Below, piece after piece: positions 17,403 to 25,828 of a stretch of DNA of 64,000 nucleotides. Below the pieces are notes generated by a model. That model was given only the letters and a program-made list of their open reading frames with translations, ran no database searches and was not told the origin of the DNA. A program made the position numbers and the translations under genes. Within the stretch, counting starts at the first letter, position 1. Every line of letters starts with the position of its first letter. Source of the stretch: Clavibacter californiensis (GTDB lineage Bacteria; Actinomycetota; Actinomycetes; Actinomycetales; Microbacteriaceae); NCBI RefSeq assembly GCF_021952865.1, contig NZ_CP040792.1, positions 930,001 to 994,000 of the forward strand, given 5' to 3'.

Positions 17403-18478
17403 GGCGTCGGCTCCGGGGTGGCGGTGGGCGACGGCGTGCCCTCCTCCTCCTGAGCGGATCCGGGCGTCGCGGTCGCGGACGGGGTCGGCGTGGAGGTCGA
17501 GCCCTTCAGTGCGGGCAGCGGCAGCGCCTTCGCGAACGGAGGCCGGCCGGACCCCATCTCCTCGACGCTCAGGTGCCCCATCCGCCCGGCGTCGCGGAGC
17601 GAGAGCGGGAAGGCGTTCCACGCTCCGGTGCTCGGCTCGAGCGGTTCGCCCGTGGTGGGGTCCACCTCCGCGAGCGCGGGCGGCACCACGGTCAGCGGCT
17701 CCCCGTCCTGGTCGAAGAGCTGCACGCGGTCGAGGAGGTTCCCCTCGGCGTCGTACGCGAAGACGTTGCTGATGCGCTTGCCGTCGAGGGTGAGCTCCTG
17801 CGGCACGGAGGGGCTGCTCGAGGAGGGCGCGTACTCGACGCGGGCGTTCTGCCCGGAGCGGTCGATGGCGAGCGGGATCAGCATGACCAGCGAGAACGCG
17901 GTGGCGACGCTCACTGCCGTGCGCAGGGTGCGCATGGGGCGCGTCGGCACCCACCGGTCCCTGCCCCACTGGACGCTGACCGCGAGGAGCGCGAGCAGGA
18001 GCAGCCAGCGCACGGTCCCGTACGGCAGCAGCATGAAGTAGCTGTAGATGCCGAGGAACGCGGCGAGCACGACCAGCACCAACTGGTACCCCGCCCACGC
18101 CCGCAGCAGCCACCACACCGGACGGAAGACGATCAGCAGGTCGAGGATCGCGGAGAGCTCGCGGTGCGCGCGGATCCGCGAGTGCAGCTCCTCGAGGCGC
18201 TCGCGGACCGTGTCCTTGAGCTGCGCCAGCGGCGAGGTCCCGGCCGTCGCGACCGCCCGCTCCGGAAGGCCGGCCGAGCTGCGCAGCTCGTCGGCGTAGC
18301 GCACCGGATCGCCGAGCTGGATGGCGCCGTCGTGATCCGCGGCCTCCTCCTGCAGGTCGGCCTCGAGGCCGCCGGTGAGGTCGTCGACGTCCTCGGGATC
18401 GAGGTCCACGAGCCGGGCGCGCACGGCGGCCGCGAAGGCCCGGATGCGGGTGTCGAGCGTGGGACCTGCGGTGTTCAC
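17399..18478 (-). CDS. HAAS/DUF1700-like membrane protein
   Basis: The first about 90 residues of this 359-residue protein ([21 protein letters not shown]...[17 protein letters not shown]) resemble the HAAS alpha-helical domain that often follows PadR genes. Then come four hydrophobic helices ([25 protein letters not shown] onward, with [10 protein letters not shown]) and an extracytoplasmic C-terminal domain. That domain ends in a Thr/Pro/Ala-rich tail ([14 protein letters not shown]). The start ATG overlaps the padR stop as ATGA. Function is unknown; the PadR-HAAS pair usually acts as a regulatory and membrane module. Confidence 0.65.
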   Translation of the reverse strand: MNTAGPTLDTRIRAFAAAVRARLVDLDPEDVDDLTGGLEADLQEEAADHDGAIQLGDPVRYADELRSSAGLPERAVATAGTSPLAQLKDTVRERLEELHSRIRAHRELSAILDLLIVFRPVWWLLRAWAGYQLVLVVLAAFLGIYSYFMLLPYGTVRWLLLLALLAVSVQWGRDRWVPTRPMRTLRTAVSVATAFSLVMLIPLAIDRSGQNARVEYAPSSSSPSVPQELTLDGKRISNVFAYDAEGNLLDRVQLFDQDGEPLTVVPPALAEVDPTTGEPLEPSTGAWNAFPLSLRDAGRMGHLSVEEMGSGRPPFAKALPLPALKGSTSTPTPSATATPGSAQEEEGTPSPTATPEPTP

Positions 18479-18891
18479 GGCTTCTCTCCGATCGTGCGGA
18501 CGTTCACGGATGCGGGCACGGGGCCCTCGCCGGTGCTGCCGGCCTTCCGGGTGCGGTGGGTCGGTGCGGGGGACGGCTCGCCGAGGAGTCCGCTCATCGC
18601 CGTGGCGAACGCCGCCCAGGTGGCGCGCTGCCCGGCGAGCAGCTCGCGGCCCTCCGGGTTGATCGCGTAGTACTTCCGGTGCGGTCCGCCCTCGGACGGC
18701 ACCACGTAGCTCGACAGGGCGCCGGCCGCGTAGAGGCGGCGGAGCGTGCCGTAGACGGAGGCGTCGCCCACGTCGCCGAGTCCGGCGTCGCGCAGGCGCC
18801 GGACGATGTCGTAGCCGTACCCGTCGTCGTGCTGCACCACGGCGAGCACCGCGGTGTCGAGCGCGCCCTTGAGGAGCTGCGTGGTGTCCAT
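18475..18891 (-). CDS. PadR-family transcriptional regulator
   Basis: The 138-residue winged-helix protein has the PadR signature: [15 protein letters not shown], then [36 protein letters not shown] and the wing [11 protein letters not shown]. It is the first gene of a three-gene operon with overlapping stops and starts and probably represses that operon. A TACTGT -10 (18921-18916) lies upstream, inside a GCAC-N11-GTGC inverted repeat that could be its operator. Confidence 0.9.
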   Translation of the reverse strand: MDTTQLLKGALDTAVLAVVQHDDGYGYDIVRRLRDAGLGDVGDASVYGTLRRLYAAGALSSYVVPSEGGPHRKYYAINPEGRELLAGQRATWAAFATAMSGLLGEPSPAPTHRTRKAGSTGEGPVPASVNVRTIGEKP

Positions 18892-19030
18892 CAGTCGGTC
18901 TCTCTCATGCGTCGCACAGTATCACGCAGTGCGCGGTACCTCGGAGTGCCGTGCAGGGTGGCGCGCCGTGTAGTCGTGAGCGGGCCCGCCGACCCTCGTG
19001 CTCGCGCCGGACCCGGTGCTACCGTCGGGC

Positions 19031-19351
19031 ATGCCCATCTTCCTGGAGGCCCTCGGCCGCGTACTCGCCCTCGTGGGCGACGTCGTTCTGGGCGGCGCGG
19101 GCGTCACGCCCGCGATCCTCCTCGCGGCCCTCCTCGGTGCCGCCTCCGTGGCCGCCGCGATCGCACTCGTGCGCATCGCCGCCGCGCGCGGGCTCATCGG
19201 ATCCGCCGCGCCGCCGCTCGGCCCGGACGAGGACGTCGACCTCCCGGTGCTCGTCTCCTCGAGCGACCCGGACGCGGACGGGCACGAGCGCTCCCGGGCA
19301 CCGGGCCGCCGGATGCAGGTCGTCGTGCCTGCGCCGCTCCCGGCCGCCTGA
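19031..19351 (+). CDS. small membrane protein beside yidC-like gene (DUF6412-like)
   Basis: This 106-residue protein has two hydrophobic segments (LGRVLALVGDVVLGG and AILLAALLGAASVAAAIALVRIAAARG) and a hydrophilic acidic tail. Actinobacteria often have such a protein next to a short YidC paralogue, and I recall the label DUF6412 for it; that match is from memory and uncertain. ATG 19031 with TACCGT five bases upstream looks leaderless. An upstream GTG at 18998 is less likely. Confidence 0.55.
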   Translation: MPIFLEALGRVLALVGDVVLGGAGVTPAILLAALLGAASVAAAIALVRIAAARGLIGSAAPPLGPDEDVDLPVLVSSSDPDADGHERSRAPGRRMQVVVPAPLPAA

Positions 19352-19454
19352 CCGCGACCAGCAGGGGTCCGCCGCCGCCGCGCGGCACGGACCCGGCGCG
19401 CGCCCGCATGCGACGACCAGACGGACCCCCTCCGCTCTCGTCGCAAGGAACCCC

Positions 19455-20222
19455 GTGGACCCCACATCGATCGCCCCCGTCCGAGCCGTGCTCGACGGAC
19501 TGTCCCAGCTCGTCGTCGGCCTCGCCGACCTGATCCAGCCGCTCGCCGGCGCCTCCGTGACCGGCGTGGCCGTCATCCTCCTGACCCTCGGCGTGCGGGC
19601 CCTGCTCGTGCCCGTCGGCGTCGCGCAGGTGCGCGCCGAGATCCAGCGCCGCCGGATCGCCCCCGCGCTCGCCGAGCTCCGGCGCCGTCATGCCGGGAAG
19701 CCCGAGCAGCTGTCCCGCGCGACGCAGGAGCTGTACGCGCGCGAGGGCGCGTCGCCGCTCGCCGGCTGCCTGCCGACGCTCGCGCAGGCGCCCGTGCTCG
19801 CCGCCGTCTACGCCCTGTTCGCCCACGCGCGGATCGGCGGCGAGGCCAACGCGCTGCTGGCGGCGCCCTTCGCGGGGATCCCGCTGGGGTCGAGCGCGCT
19901 CTCGGCGGCAGCCATGGGCGTCACCCCGCTCGTCGTCGCGGTCGTCGTGCTCGGGCTGCTCTCCGTGGTGATCGAGGTCCGCCGCCGCGCCGACCTCCGG
20001 TTCCAGGGACCGCCCGCACCCGTCGACCCGGCGCTCCCCGGCATGGCGGGAATGACCGTGATGATGCGGGTGCTGCCGTTCGTCACGGTCGTCTTCGCCG
20101 GGATCGCCCCGCTCGCCGCGGCCCTGTACCTGCTGTCGAGCGCCGTGTGGACGCTCCTCGAGCGCGCGACGCTGCGGCGCCTGCTCGGCCGGGTGCCCTC
20201 CCGCGGGACGGCGCCCGCATGA
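19455..20222 (+). CDS. YidC/Oxa1-family membrane protein insertase, short paralogue
   Basis: The 255-residue protein has the Oxa1/YidC core. A first helix VTGVAVILLTLGVRALLVPVGVAQVR is followed by the hairpin IQRRRIAPALAELRRRHAGKPEQLSRATQELYAREGASPLAGCLPTLAQAPVL, the most conserved YidC feature, then three more helices. It would insert proteins into the cytoplasmic membrane. It lacks a long periplasmic domain. Because the main actinobacterial yidC normally sits in the rnpA-jag cluster near the origin, this copy is likely a second paralogue. Start GTG 19455 follows AAGGAA. Confidence 0.85.
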   Translation: MDPTSIAPVRAVLDGLSQLVVGLADLIQPLAGASVTGVAVILLTLGVRALLVPVGVAQVRAEIQRRRIAPALAELRRRHAGKPEQLSRATQELYAREGASPLAGCLPTLAQAPVLAAVYALFAHARIGGEANALLAAPFAGIPLGSSALSAAAMGVTPLVVAVVVLGLLSVVIEVRRRADLRFQGPPAPVDPALPGMAGMTVMMRVLPFVTVVFAGIAPLAAALYLLSSAVWTLLERATLRRLLGRVPSRGTAPA

Positions 20223-20286
20223 TCCACCGGCCCGGGACGGCGCACCCCGTCTGCGAGGATCGAGGCACACCGAGCCGGGAGCCGCC

Positions 20287-21195
20287 ATGACCTCCACCCC
20301 CGCGGGCGCCGTCGCCCTGCCGCCCACGCGCGTGACCTACCCGGCGGGATCCGTCGCCTCCGAGGGCCAGGTGCTCCGCGTCGACGACCTCGCCGACGGC
20401 ACGCGCGCCGTCGTGCTCGACGCGACCGCGTGCCACCCGGTCGACGCGGCCTGGCCCGACCAGCCCGCCGACCGCGCTGTGCTGCGCGTGCGCGGCGCCG
20501 GGATCGAGGTGCTCGACTGCGTCGTCGGCGCGGCGTCGACGGATCCCGCGGAGGACGCGACGCTCCACGTCGGCGCGGACGTCCCGGTCAAGAAGGGCGC
20601 GGACGGCTGGTCGTTCGTCGCCGTCCACGTCGTGCCGGGCGACGCCGACGTCCGCGCGGGCGACGCCGTCGAGGTCCTGGTGGATCCCGAGCACCGTCGC
20701 GCCCTGAGCGCCGGCCACACGGGCTGCCATCTCGCCTCGCTCGCCCTCGATCGCGCGCTGGCCGAGGCCTGGACCAAGGACGTGCCGACGGACGCGCTCG
20801 GCGCCCCCGGGTTCGACGCGCTCGCGATCGCCACCTCGCGCATCGGACCGTGGTCGTCCGTCGACACCTACCGCCTCGGCAAGTCGCTCCGGAAGAAGGG
20901 CTTCGTGCCTGCCGCCCTCGTCGAGCGCCTCGACGAGGTGCGCGACGCGGTGGACGCCACGCTCGCCGGCTGGGTGGCCTCGGGCGCCGCCGCGCGGATC
21001 GAGCGCGAGGGCGACCTGCTCACCTCGCGCCGCTCCTGGGTCTGCGAGCTGCCGGGCGGCACCGCGCGGATCCCCTGCGGCGGCACGCACCTCACGGGCC
21101 TCGACGAGCTCGCGTCCATCACGATCGACCTCGAGGTCGAGGAGGCCGACGGCGCCGTCGTGGTGCGGATGCGGACCACCTGCGTCCCGTCCTGA
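20287..21195 (+). CDS. AlaX-like trans-editing hydrolase
   Basis: The 302-residue protein resembles the editing domain of AlaRS standing alone. The zinc-binding pairs are visible as SAGHTGCHLASLAL (HxxxH, near residue 142) and IPCGGTHLTGLDEL (CxxxH, near 270). The N-terminal beta-barrel ends DPEHRRALSAGH. AlaX proteins deacylate mischarged Ser-tRNA-Ala. There is no synthetase catalytic domain. Start ATG 20287 follows GGGAG. It follows the YidC-like gene but has its own 64-base gap. Confidence 0.82.
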   Translation: MTSTPAGAVALPPTRVTYPAGSVASEGQVLRVDDLADGTRAVVLDATACHPVDAAWPDQPADRAVLRVRGAGIEVLDCVVGAASTDPAEDATLHVGADVPVKKGADGWSFVAVHVVPGDADVRAGDAVEVLVDPEHRRALSAGHTGCHLASLALDRALAEAWTKDVPTDALGAPGFDALAIATSRIGPWSSVDTYRLGKSLRKKGFVPAALVERLDEVRDAVDATLAGWVASGAAARIEREGDLLTSRRSWVCELPGGTARIPCGGTHLTGLDELASITIDLEVEEADGAVVVRMRTTCVPS

Positions 21196-21307
21196 CACCC
21201 CTGGGCGGGGGACTCCGGTATCCCCGCACCTCCCGCGTCGGGTAGCGTGGACAGGCGCCGTCCGGCCGACCGGCATCCTCGGTCCGGCGACGGCGCGGCG
21301 ATGGAAA

Positions 21308-21850
21308 GTGGTATCGAACGTGGCAGCAACCCCCGCGACGAAGTGCTCGGTCTGCGGCAAGGCGAACCCCGTCGGCATGGCCACGGGCAACATCCTCGAC
21401 CATGGACGGAACCACGAGCGCTGCCCGGGTTCGGGCAAGCCGCCGGCCGTGTCGACCAAGCCCGCCTCGGCGGCCGCGAAGTCGGGCACCGCCCCGTCCC
21501 GGAAGCCCGCGAGCGACGCCGCGAAGCGCGAGCCCAGCCGCAAGACCACGCCGGCCAAGGCCGCCGGCCCCACCCGCGGCGTCACCGTGCGCCGCGTCGA
21601 GGTCGACACCGAGCGCCTGCGCCTGCGCGAGGAGAAGCTCGAGCGGATCCGCGTGCAGCGCGAGGAGGCGGCCCGCCGTCGACTCGGCGACTACATCGTG
21701 CCGCTCGACGCGGACGGCCAGGAGGCCCCCGAGGCCGACATCACGCTGGAGACCATGGACGACGAGGAGCAGGCCACGGTCGAGCCCGGTGCATCGACCG
21801 AGTCCGACGTCGCGAGCGCCGACGCCGCCGAGGGCCGACCCTCCGCCTAG
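21308..21850 (+). CDS. hypothetical protein with small zinc-ribbon-like N-terminus
   Basis: The 180-residue protein has four candidate zinc ligands in its first 45 residues (KCSVCGKANP...LDHGRNHERCPG), a long Ala/Lys/Pro linker, and a charged helical region (VEVDTERLRLREEKLERIRVQREEAARRR, likely coiled coil). The C-terminus is acidic. No known family recognised. The start could be GTG 21308 or GTG 21320; the latter is better spaced from GGAAAG. It ends 17 bases before the aldo-keto reductase start. Confidence 0.7.
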   Translation: MVSNVAATPATKCSVCGKANPVGMATGNILDHGRNHERCPGSGKPPAVSTKPASAAAKSGTAPSRKPASDAAKREPSRKTTPAKAAGPTRGVTVRRVEVDTERLRLREEKLERIRVQREEAARRRLGDYIVPLDADGQEAPEADITLETMDDEEQATVEPGASTESDVASADAAEGRPSA

Positions 21851-21867
21851 CGCGTAGCGTGGCGCTC

Positions 21868-22902
21868 ATGACAGAGCAGTCCACCGACCAGCCCACCACG
21901 TACCTCGGCCGCACCGGCGTGGAGGTCTCGCGCCTCTGCCTCGGCACCATGATGTTCGGCGCATGGGGCGAGACCGACCACGAGAAGTCCATCCGCGTGA
22001 TCCACCGCGCCATCGACGCCGGGATCACCTTCATCGACACCGCCGACATCTACGCGTACGGCGAGTCGGAGGAGATCGTCGGCAAGGCGATCGCGCAGTC
22101 CGGCCGCCGCGACGACCTCGTCCTCGCCACGAAGTTCTTCAACGGGATGAAGCCCGATGCCAACTTCCGCGGCGGATCGCGCCGCTGGATCATGCGCGCC
22201 GTCGAGGACTCGCTGCGCCGCCTCGGCACCGACCACATCGACCTGTACCAGATGCACCGGCCGGACGAGCACACGGACATCGAGGAGACCCTCGGCGCCC
22301 TCACCGACCTCGTCACGCAGGGCAAGGTGCGCTACATCGGCTCGTCCACCTTCCAGCCGAGCCAGGTCGTCGAGGCCCAGTGGGTCGCACGCGAGCGCGG
22401 CACCGCGAGGTTCGTCACGGAGCAGCCGCCGTACTCGATGCTCACGCGCGGCATCGAGGCGGACCTGCTCCCCACCACCCAGCGCCACGGCATGGGCACG
22501 CTCGTCTGGAGCCCGCTCGCAGGCGGCTGGCTCTCCGGCAAGTACCGCAAGGGCCAGGACATCCCGAAGACGCACCGCAACGACCGCGACCCGTCGCGCT
22601 ACGACCCGGCCGACCCGAAGTTCGCGGCCGCCGACCAGCTGGGCGCCCTCGCCGACGAGCTCGGCGTGCCGCTCGTGCACCTCGCGCTCGCCTTCGTGCT
22701 GCGTCACCCCGCGGTGTCCAGCGCGATCATCGGCCCGCGCACCATGGAGCAGCTCGAGTCGCAGCTCGACGCGGCGAACCTGGAGCTCGACGCCGCGACG
22801 CTCGACCGCATCGACGAGATCGTGCCGCCCGGCCTCAACGTGAACCCGGCCGACACCGGCTTCTCGAACTACTGGCTGGACCCCGCGAAGCGCCGGCGCT
22901 GA
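21868..22902 (+). CDS. aldo/keto reductase
   Basis: The 344-residue NADPH-dependent (beta/alpha)8 oxidoreductase shows the catalytic tetrad context: FIDTADIYAYGESEE (Asp/Tyr), LVLATKFF (Lys), and LYQMHRPDEHTDIEETL (His). The cofactor region is SAIIGPRTMEQLESQL. It resembles the YajO/Tas-like group of general carbonyl reductases. The substrate is unknown. TAGCGT at 21855-21860 lies seven bases before the ATG, so the mRNA is likely leaderless. Confidence 0.93.
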   Translation: MTEQSTDQPTTYLGRTGVEVSRLCLGTMMFGAWGETDHEKSIRVIHRAIDAGITFIDTADIYAYGESEEIVGKAIAQSGRRDDLVLATKFFNGMKPDANFRGGSRRWIMRAVEDSLRRLGTDHIDLYQMHRPDEHTDIEETLGALTDLVTQGKVRYIGSSTFQPSQVVEAQWVARERGTARFVTEQPPYSMLTRGIEADLLPTTQRHGMGTLVWSPLAGGWLSGKYRKGQDIPKTHRNDRDPSRYDPADPKFAAADQLGALADELGVPLVHLALAFVLRHPAVSSAIIGPRTMEQLESQLDAANLELDAATLDRIDEIVPPGLNVNPADTGFSNYWLDPAKRRR

Positions 22903-22990
22903 CCCGTCCCGCGCGATCCCGGAGCCGGCGGGCGATCCGCTGACCGTCGGCTCCCGGCGCCCGCCGATCCCGCCCCCGTAGGGTCGGAGC

Positions 22991-23758
22991 ATGAGCCGCC
23001 GCACCCGCGAGCCCGTCTACGGGACCGCCGTGATCCTGGGGCGCGCGCTCTTCGGGTCCCTCCGCCTCCGGCTCGTGGCCGAGGGCCGCGACCGCATCCC
23101 GGACACCGGCGGCGCGGTCATCGCGATGACCCACTTCGGCTATCTCGAGTTCGCGCTCGTCGAGTGGGCGACCTGGCTGCACCACCGCCGGCGGATCCGC
23201 TTCCTGGCGAAGAAGGGCGCGTTCGACCAGCCCGGCGTCGGCTGGGTGCTGCGCCGCATGCGCCACATCAGCGTCGACATGACCGCGGGCGGCGCCGCCT
23301 ACGCGGACGCCGTCACGGCCTTGCGCGCGGGCGAGCTGATCGGCGTCTTCCCCGAGGCGGGCGTCAGCGCGTCCTTCCGCGTGCGCGAGCTGAAGACGGG
23401 GGCCGCGCGGCTGGCGGCCGAGGCGAGCGTGCCGATCGTGCCCGTCGCCGTGTGGGGCGGGCACCGGCTGCTCACCAAGAACCGCCATATCCGGATGCGC
23501 GACCGCATCGGCGTGCCGGTGCACATGCGCGTGGGGGAGCGGATCCCCGTGGCGCCCGACGCGGATCCGCGCGCGGTCACCGACGACCTGCGCATCGAGT
23601 TGCAGCGGCTGGTCGACGACCTGCAGGCCGCGTACCCGGTCGGCGGCCGCGGCGCGTGGTGGCAGCCGCGGCACCTGGGGGGAACGGCGCCGACGCCCGA
23701 GGAGGCGGCGGCGGCCGACGCCGAGCGCGACGCACGGCGCCGCGCGGAGGGGCGCTGA
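22991..23758 (+). CDS. PlsC-like lysophospholipid acyltransferase
   Basis: The 255-residue protein belongs to the glycerolipid acyltransferase (PlsC) superfamily and probably acylates lysophosphatidate or a related lipid at the membrane. Blocks seen are THFGYLEFAL (position of the NHxxxxD motif, here H-x4-E), RFLAKKGAFDQPGVGWVLRRM, FPEAGVSASFRVRELKTGAARLA, and VPIVPVAVWGGHR. The Glu in place of the catalytic-block Asp is unusual. Start ATG 22991 has TAGGGT six bases upstream. A strong terminator follows. Confidence 0.87.
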   Translation: MSRRTREPVYGTAVILGRALFGSLRLRLVAEGRDRIPDTGGAVIAMTHFGYLEFALVEWATWLHHRRRIRFLAKKGAFDQPGVGWVLRRMRHISVDMTAGGAAYADAVTALRAGELIGVFPEAGVSASFRVRELKTGAARLAAEASVPIVPVAVWGGHRLLTKNRHIRMRDRIGVPVHMRVGERIPVAPDADPRAVTDDLRIELQRLVDDLQAAYPVGGRGAWWQPRHLGGTAPTPEEAAAADAERDARRRAEGR

Positions 23759-23795
23759 CGGGAGATCGTCGACCGGCGGATCCGCCGGGGGAATG

Positions 23796-23830
23796 AGATC
23801 GGCCCGGACCTTCGAGGCCCGGGCCGATCT
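23796..23830. terminator. strong hairpin after the plsC-like gene
   Basis: AGATCGGCCCGG and CCGGGCCGATCT form a 12-bp perfect stem around an 11-base loop, 38 bases past the plsC-like stop. The same hairpin could end a transcript coming from the other side. Confidence 0.8.
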
Positions 23831-23944
23831 GCGCACGTGAACGTCTGTTACCCGCAGACGAACCGGCTGGTGCGGTACCGCTCACCCGAAGAGCCGTACC
23901 GGATGCCTCAACGGTAGCCGCGCATCCTGGTGATCCCCCGGCGC
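23796..23944 (-). ncRNA. candidate structured small RNA (minus strand)
   Basis: Between the convergent plsC-like and panD genes, the minus strand has a -10-like TACATT (23957-23952), then two nested hairpins. One is CGGTAC...GTACCG with inner GCTC/GAGC around a 7-base loop; the other is CGTCTG/CAGACG. The 12-bp hairpin then acts as terminator, giving an RNA of about 150 nt. No recognisable -35 exists, but two G/C-run motifs lie just upstream. No named RNA family recognised; purely structural inference. Confidence 0.3.
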
Positions 23945-23953
23945 GGGCCGGAA

Positions 23954-24000
23954 TGTACCCCGTTTTGGGGGAGAGCGCCTGTGTCCGTCGTTTGGGGGAC
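23954..24000. repeat. paired CGTTT-GGGGGA motifs (one is copy 2 of the 11231 motif)
   Basis: Two related elements sit 7 bases apart: TGTACCCCGTTTTGGGGGAG (23954-23973) and GTGTCCGTCGTTTGGGGGAC (23981-24000). The second matches 11231-11250 at 18 of 20 bases. The first overlaps the -10 of the candidate minus-strand RNA. A TACAGT box follows at 24005-24010 on the plus strand. They look like tandem regulator sites rather than coding sequence. Confidence 0.45.
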
Positions 24001-24047
24001 CCAGTACAGTTGCGCGTCTCTCGGCGGGCTCGCTCGGAGCCGCGCGA

Positions 24048-24464
24048 TCAGACCGGCTCGGCCAGCGGGGAGCGCTCGAGGCCGGGCGCGGGCGGGGCGG
24101 TGGGGTCGGCGTCCACGGCGCGGATCCGGTTGCCGGCATCCACGTGCACCACGCGGGGCTCGAGCGCGCGGGCCTCCTCGGTGGTCATCTGCCCGTAGGC
24201 GATGAGGATCACCACGTCGCCGACGTCCACCAGGTGCGCGGCCGCGCCGTTGATCCCGAGCACGCCGCTGCCCCGCTCGCCCGCGATCGTGTAGGTGTCG
24301 AGCCGGGCGCCGTTGGTGACGTCGACGATGCTGACGCGCTCGCCCACGAGGATGTCGGCGGCGTCGAGCAGGTCGCGGTCGACCGTGACGGAGCCCACGT
24401 AGTGCAGGTCGGCGTGCGTCACCGTGGCGCGGTGGATCTTCGCGGTCATCATGGTGCGCAGCAT
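24048..24464 (-). CDS. panD: aspartate 1-decarboxylase (pyruvoyl enzyme precursor)
   Basis: This 138-residue proenzyme makes beta-alanine for pantothenate and coenzyme A. Self-cleavage occurs at Gly-Ser in [10 protein letters not shown] (near residue 27) to form the pyruvoyl group. Conserved blocks are [15 protein letters not shown] and [27 protein letters not shown]. Start ATG 24464 is preceded by GAGGAG. panB and panC are not nearby, so it stands alone between the YihY gene (divergent) and the plsC-like gene (convergent). Confidence 0.95.
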   Translation of the reverse strand: MLRTMMTAKIHRATVTHADLHYVGSVTVDRDLLDAADILVGERVSIVDVTNGARLDTYTIAGERGSGVLGINGAAAHLVDVGDVVILIAYGQMTTEEARALEPRVVHVDAGNRIRAVDADPTAPPAPGLERSPLAEPV

Positions 24465-24696
24465 GCGTGCTCCTCGGCGGGCGGGTCCGTGCGCGCGGAG
24501 GCGGAGCACGACGATCGCGCAGGCGATCACGAGAGGCCAACGCGCGGCGGCCCGCGGATGTTCCGACGGGTGCCGGATCCTCGGTGCGCGAGGCCCCCGG
24601 GCGAGTGTACGAGACGCGGGCGGGCTATGCGCTCCCGCCGGGGCAGGCCACTCTGGGGAGACGGGGACCCGACCCGCAGACCGCACGGAGGCACCA

Positions 24697-25788
24697 GTGG
24701 CACGACGAGACACGGCCGGCACGATCGAGGACCGCCCCGACGAGGACGACGCGCGCAAGCCCGACTCCCCGACCGACATCGAGAAGCCCTCCTGGAAGTA
24801 CGTGCTCCGGAAGACGATGCGCGAGTTCAGCTCGGACCAGTGCACCGACATCGCGGCGTCGCTCACCTACTACGCGGTCCTGTCGCTGTTCCCGGCGCTC
24901 ATCGCGATCATCTCGCTGCTCGGGGTGTTCGGGCAGGGGAAGTCGACCGTGACGGCTGTCCTGGACCTGCTGCGCGGCTTCGCGCCGAAGGACGCCCTCG
25001 CGCTCATCGAGCCGATCCTCACCGGCTTCGTCGAGTCCCCCGCTGCCGGCTTCGCCCTCGTCTCCGGCATCGTGCTCGCGATCTGGTCGGCCTCCGGGTA
25101 CGTCGGCGCCTTCACCCGGGCGATGAACCGCATCTACGAGATCCCCGAGGGTCGCCCGTTCCTCAAGCTCAAGCCCATGCAGCTCGCCGTCACGGTCATC
25201 GGCATCGTGATCCTGCTGATCTGCGGGCTCATCATCGCGATCTCCGGCCCCGTCACCGACGCCATCGGCGCCGCGCTCGGCCTGGGGCAGACGGTGCAGA
25301 TCGTGTGGTCCATCGCGAAGTGGCCGGTGCTGGCCGTCGCGATCGTGCTGCTCATCGCGATCCTCTACTACGCGACCCCGAACGCGAAGCAGCCGAAGTT
25401 CCGCTGGATGAGCATGGGCGCCGCCATCGCGCTCGTCGTGCTCGTCGTCGCGAGCGTCGGCTTCGCCTTCTACGTGACGAACTTCTCCAGCTACGCGAAG
25501 AGCTACGGCGCGCTCGCGGGCGTCGTGGTGTTCCTGCTCTGGCTCTGGATCGCGAACCTCGCGCTGCTGTTCGGTGCCGAGTTCGACGCGGAGCTCGAGC
25601 GCGGCCGCCAGCTCCAGGCAGGCATCGCCGCCGAGGAGACGCTGCAGCTGCCGCCGCGCGACACCGTCGTGAGCGACAAGAAGGACGCCGCGGAGCGCGA
25701 GGACGTGAAGCGGGGGCGTGGGATCCGCGAACGCCACGACCGCGCCGAGCGCCTCGGTCACGGCGACGACGCGGACGACGGCGCCTGA
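24697..25788 (+). CDS. YihY/virulence factor BrkB family membrane protein
   Basis: The 363-residue protein has about 50 hydrophilic residues, six membrane helices and a charged tail. Family hallmarks are [66 protein letters not shown], and [34 protein letters not shown]. Despite the old name ribonuclease BN, the family is of unknown function and possibly transports something. Start GTG 24697 follows CGGAGG. Confidence 0.9.
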   Translation: MARRDTAGTIEDRPDEDDARKPDSPTDIEKPSWKYVLRKTMREFSSDQCTDIAASLTYYAVLSLFPALIAIISLLGVFGQGKSTVTAVLDLLRGFAPKDALALIEPILTGFVESPAAGFALVSGIVLAIWSASGYVGAFTRAMNRIYEIPEGRPFLKLKPMQLAVTVIGIVILLICGLIIAISGPVTDAIGAALGLGQTVQIVWSIAKWPVLAVAIVLLIAILYYATPNAKQPKFRWMSMGAAIALVVLVVASVGFAFYVTNFSSYAKSYGALAGVVVFLLWLWIANLALLFGAEFDAELERGRQLQAGIAAEETLQLPPRDTVVSDKKDAAEREDVKRGRGIRERHDRAERLGHGDDADDGA

Positions 25789-25828
25789 TCCGTCTGGCGG
25801 GCCCGCGCGTCGCGCGCGGGCCCGCGCG

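Noticed and set aside
23141-24047. Coding frames in the plsC-panD gap (minus strand, 23908-24139)
   Set aside because: Codon use is not gene-like, and the stretch contains hairpins and motif repeats instead.
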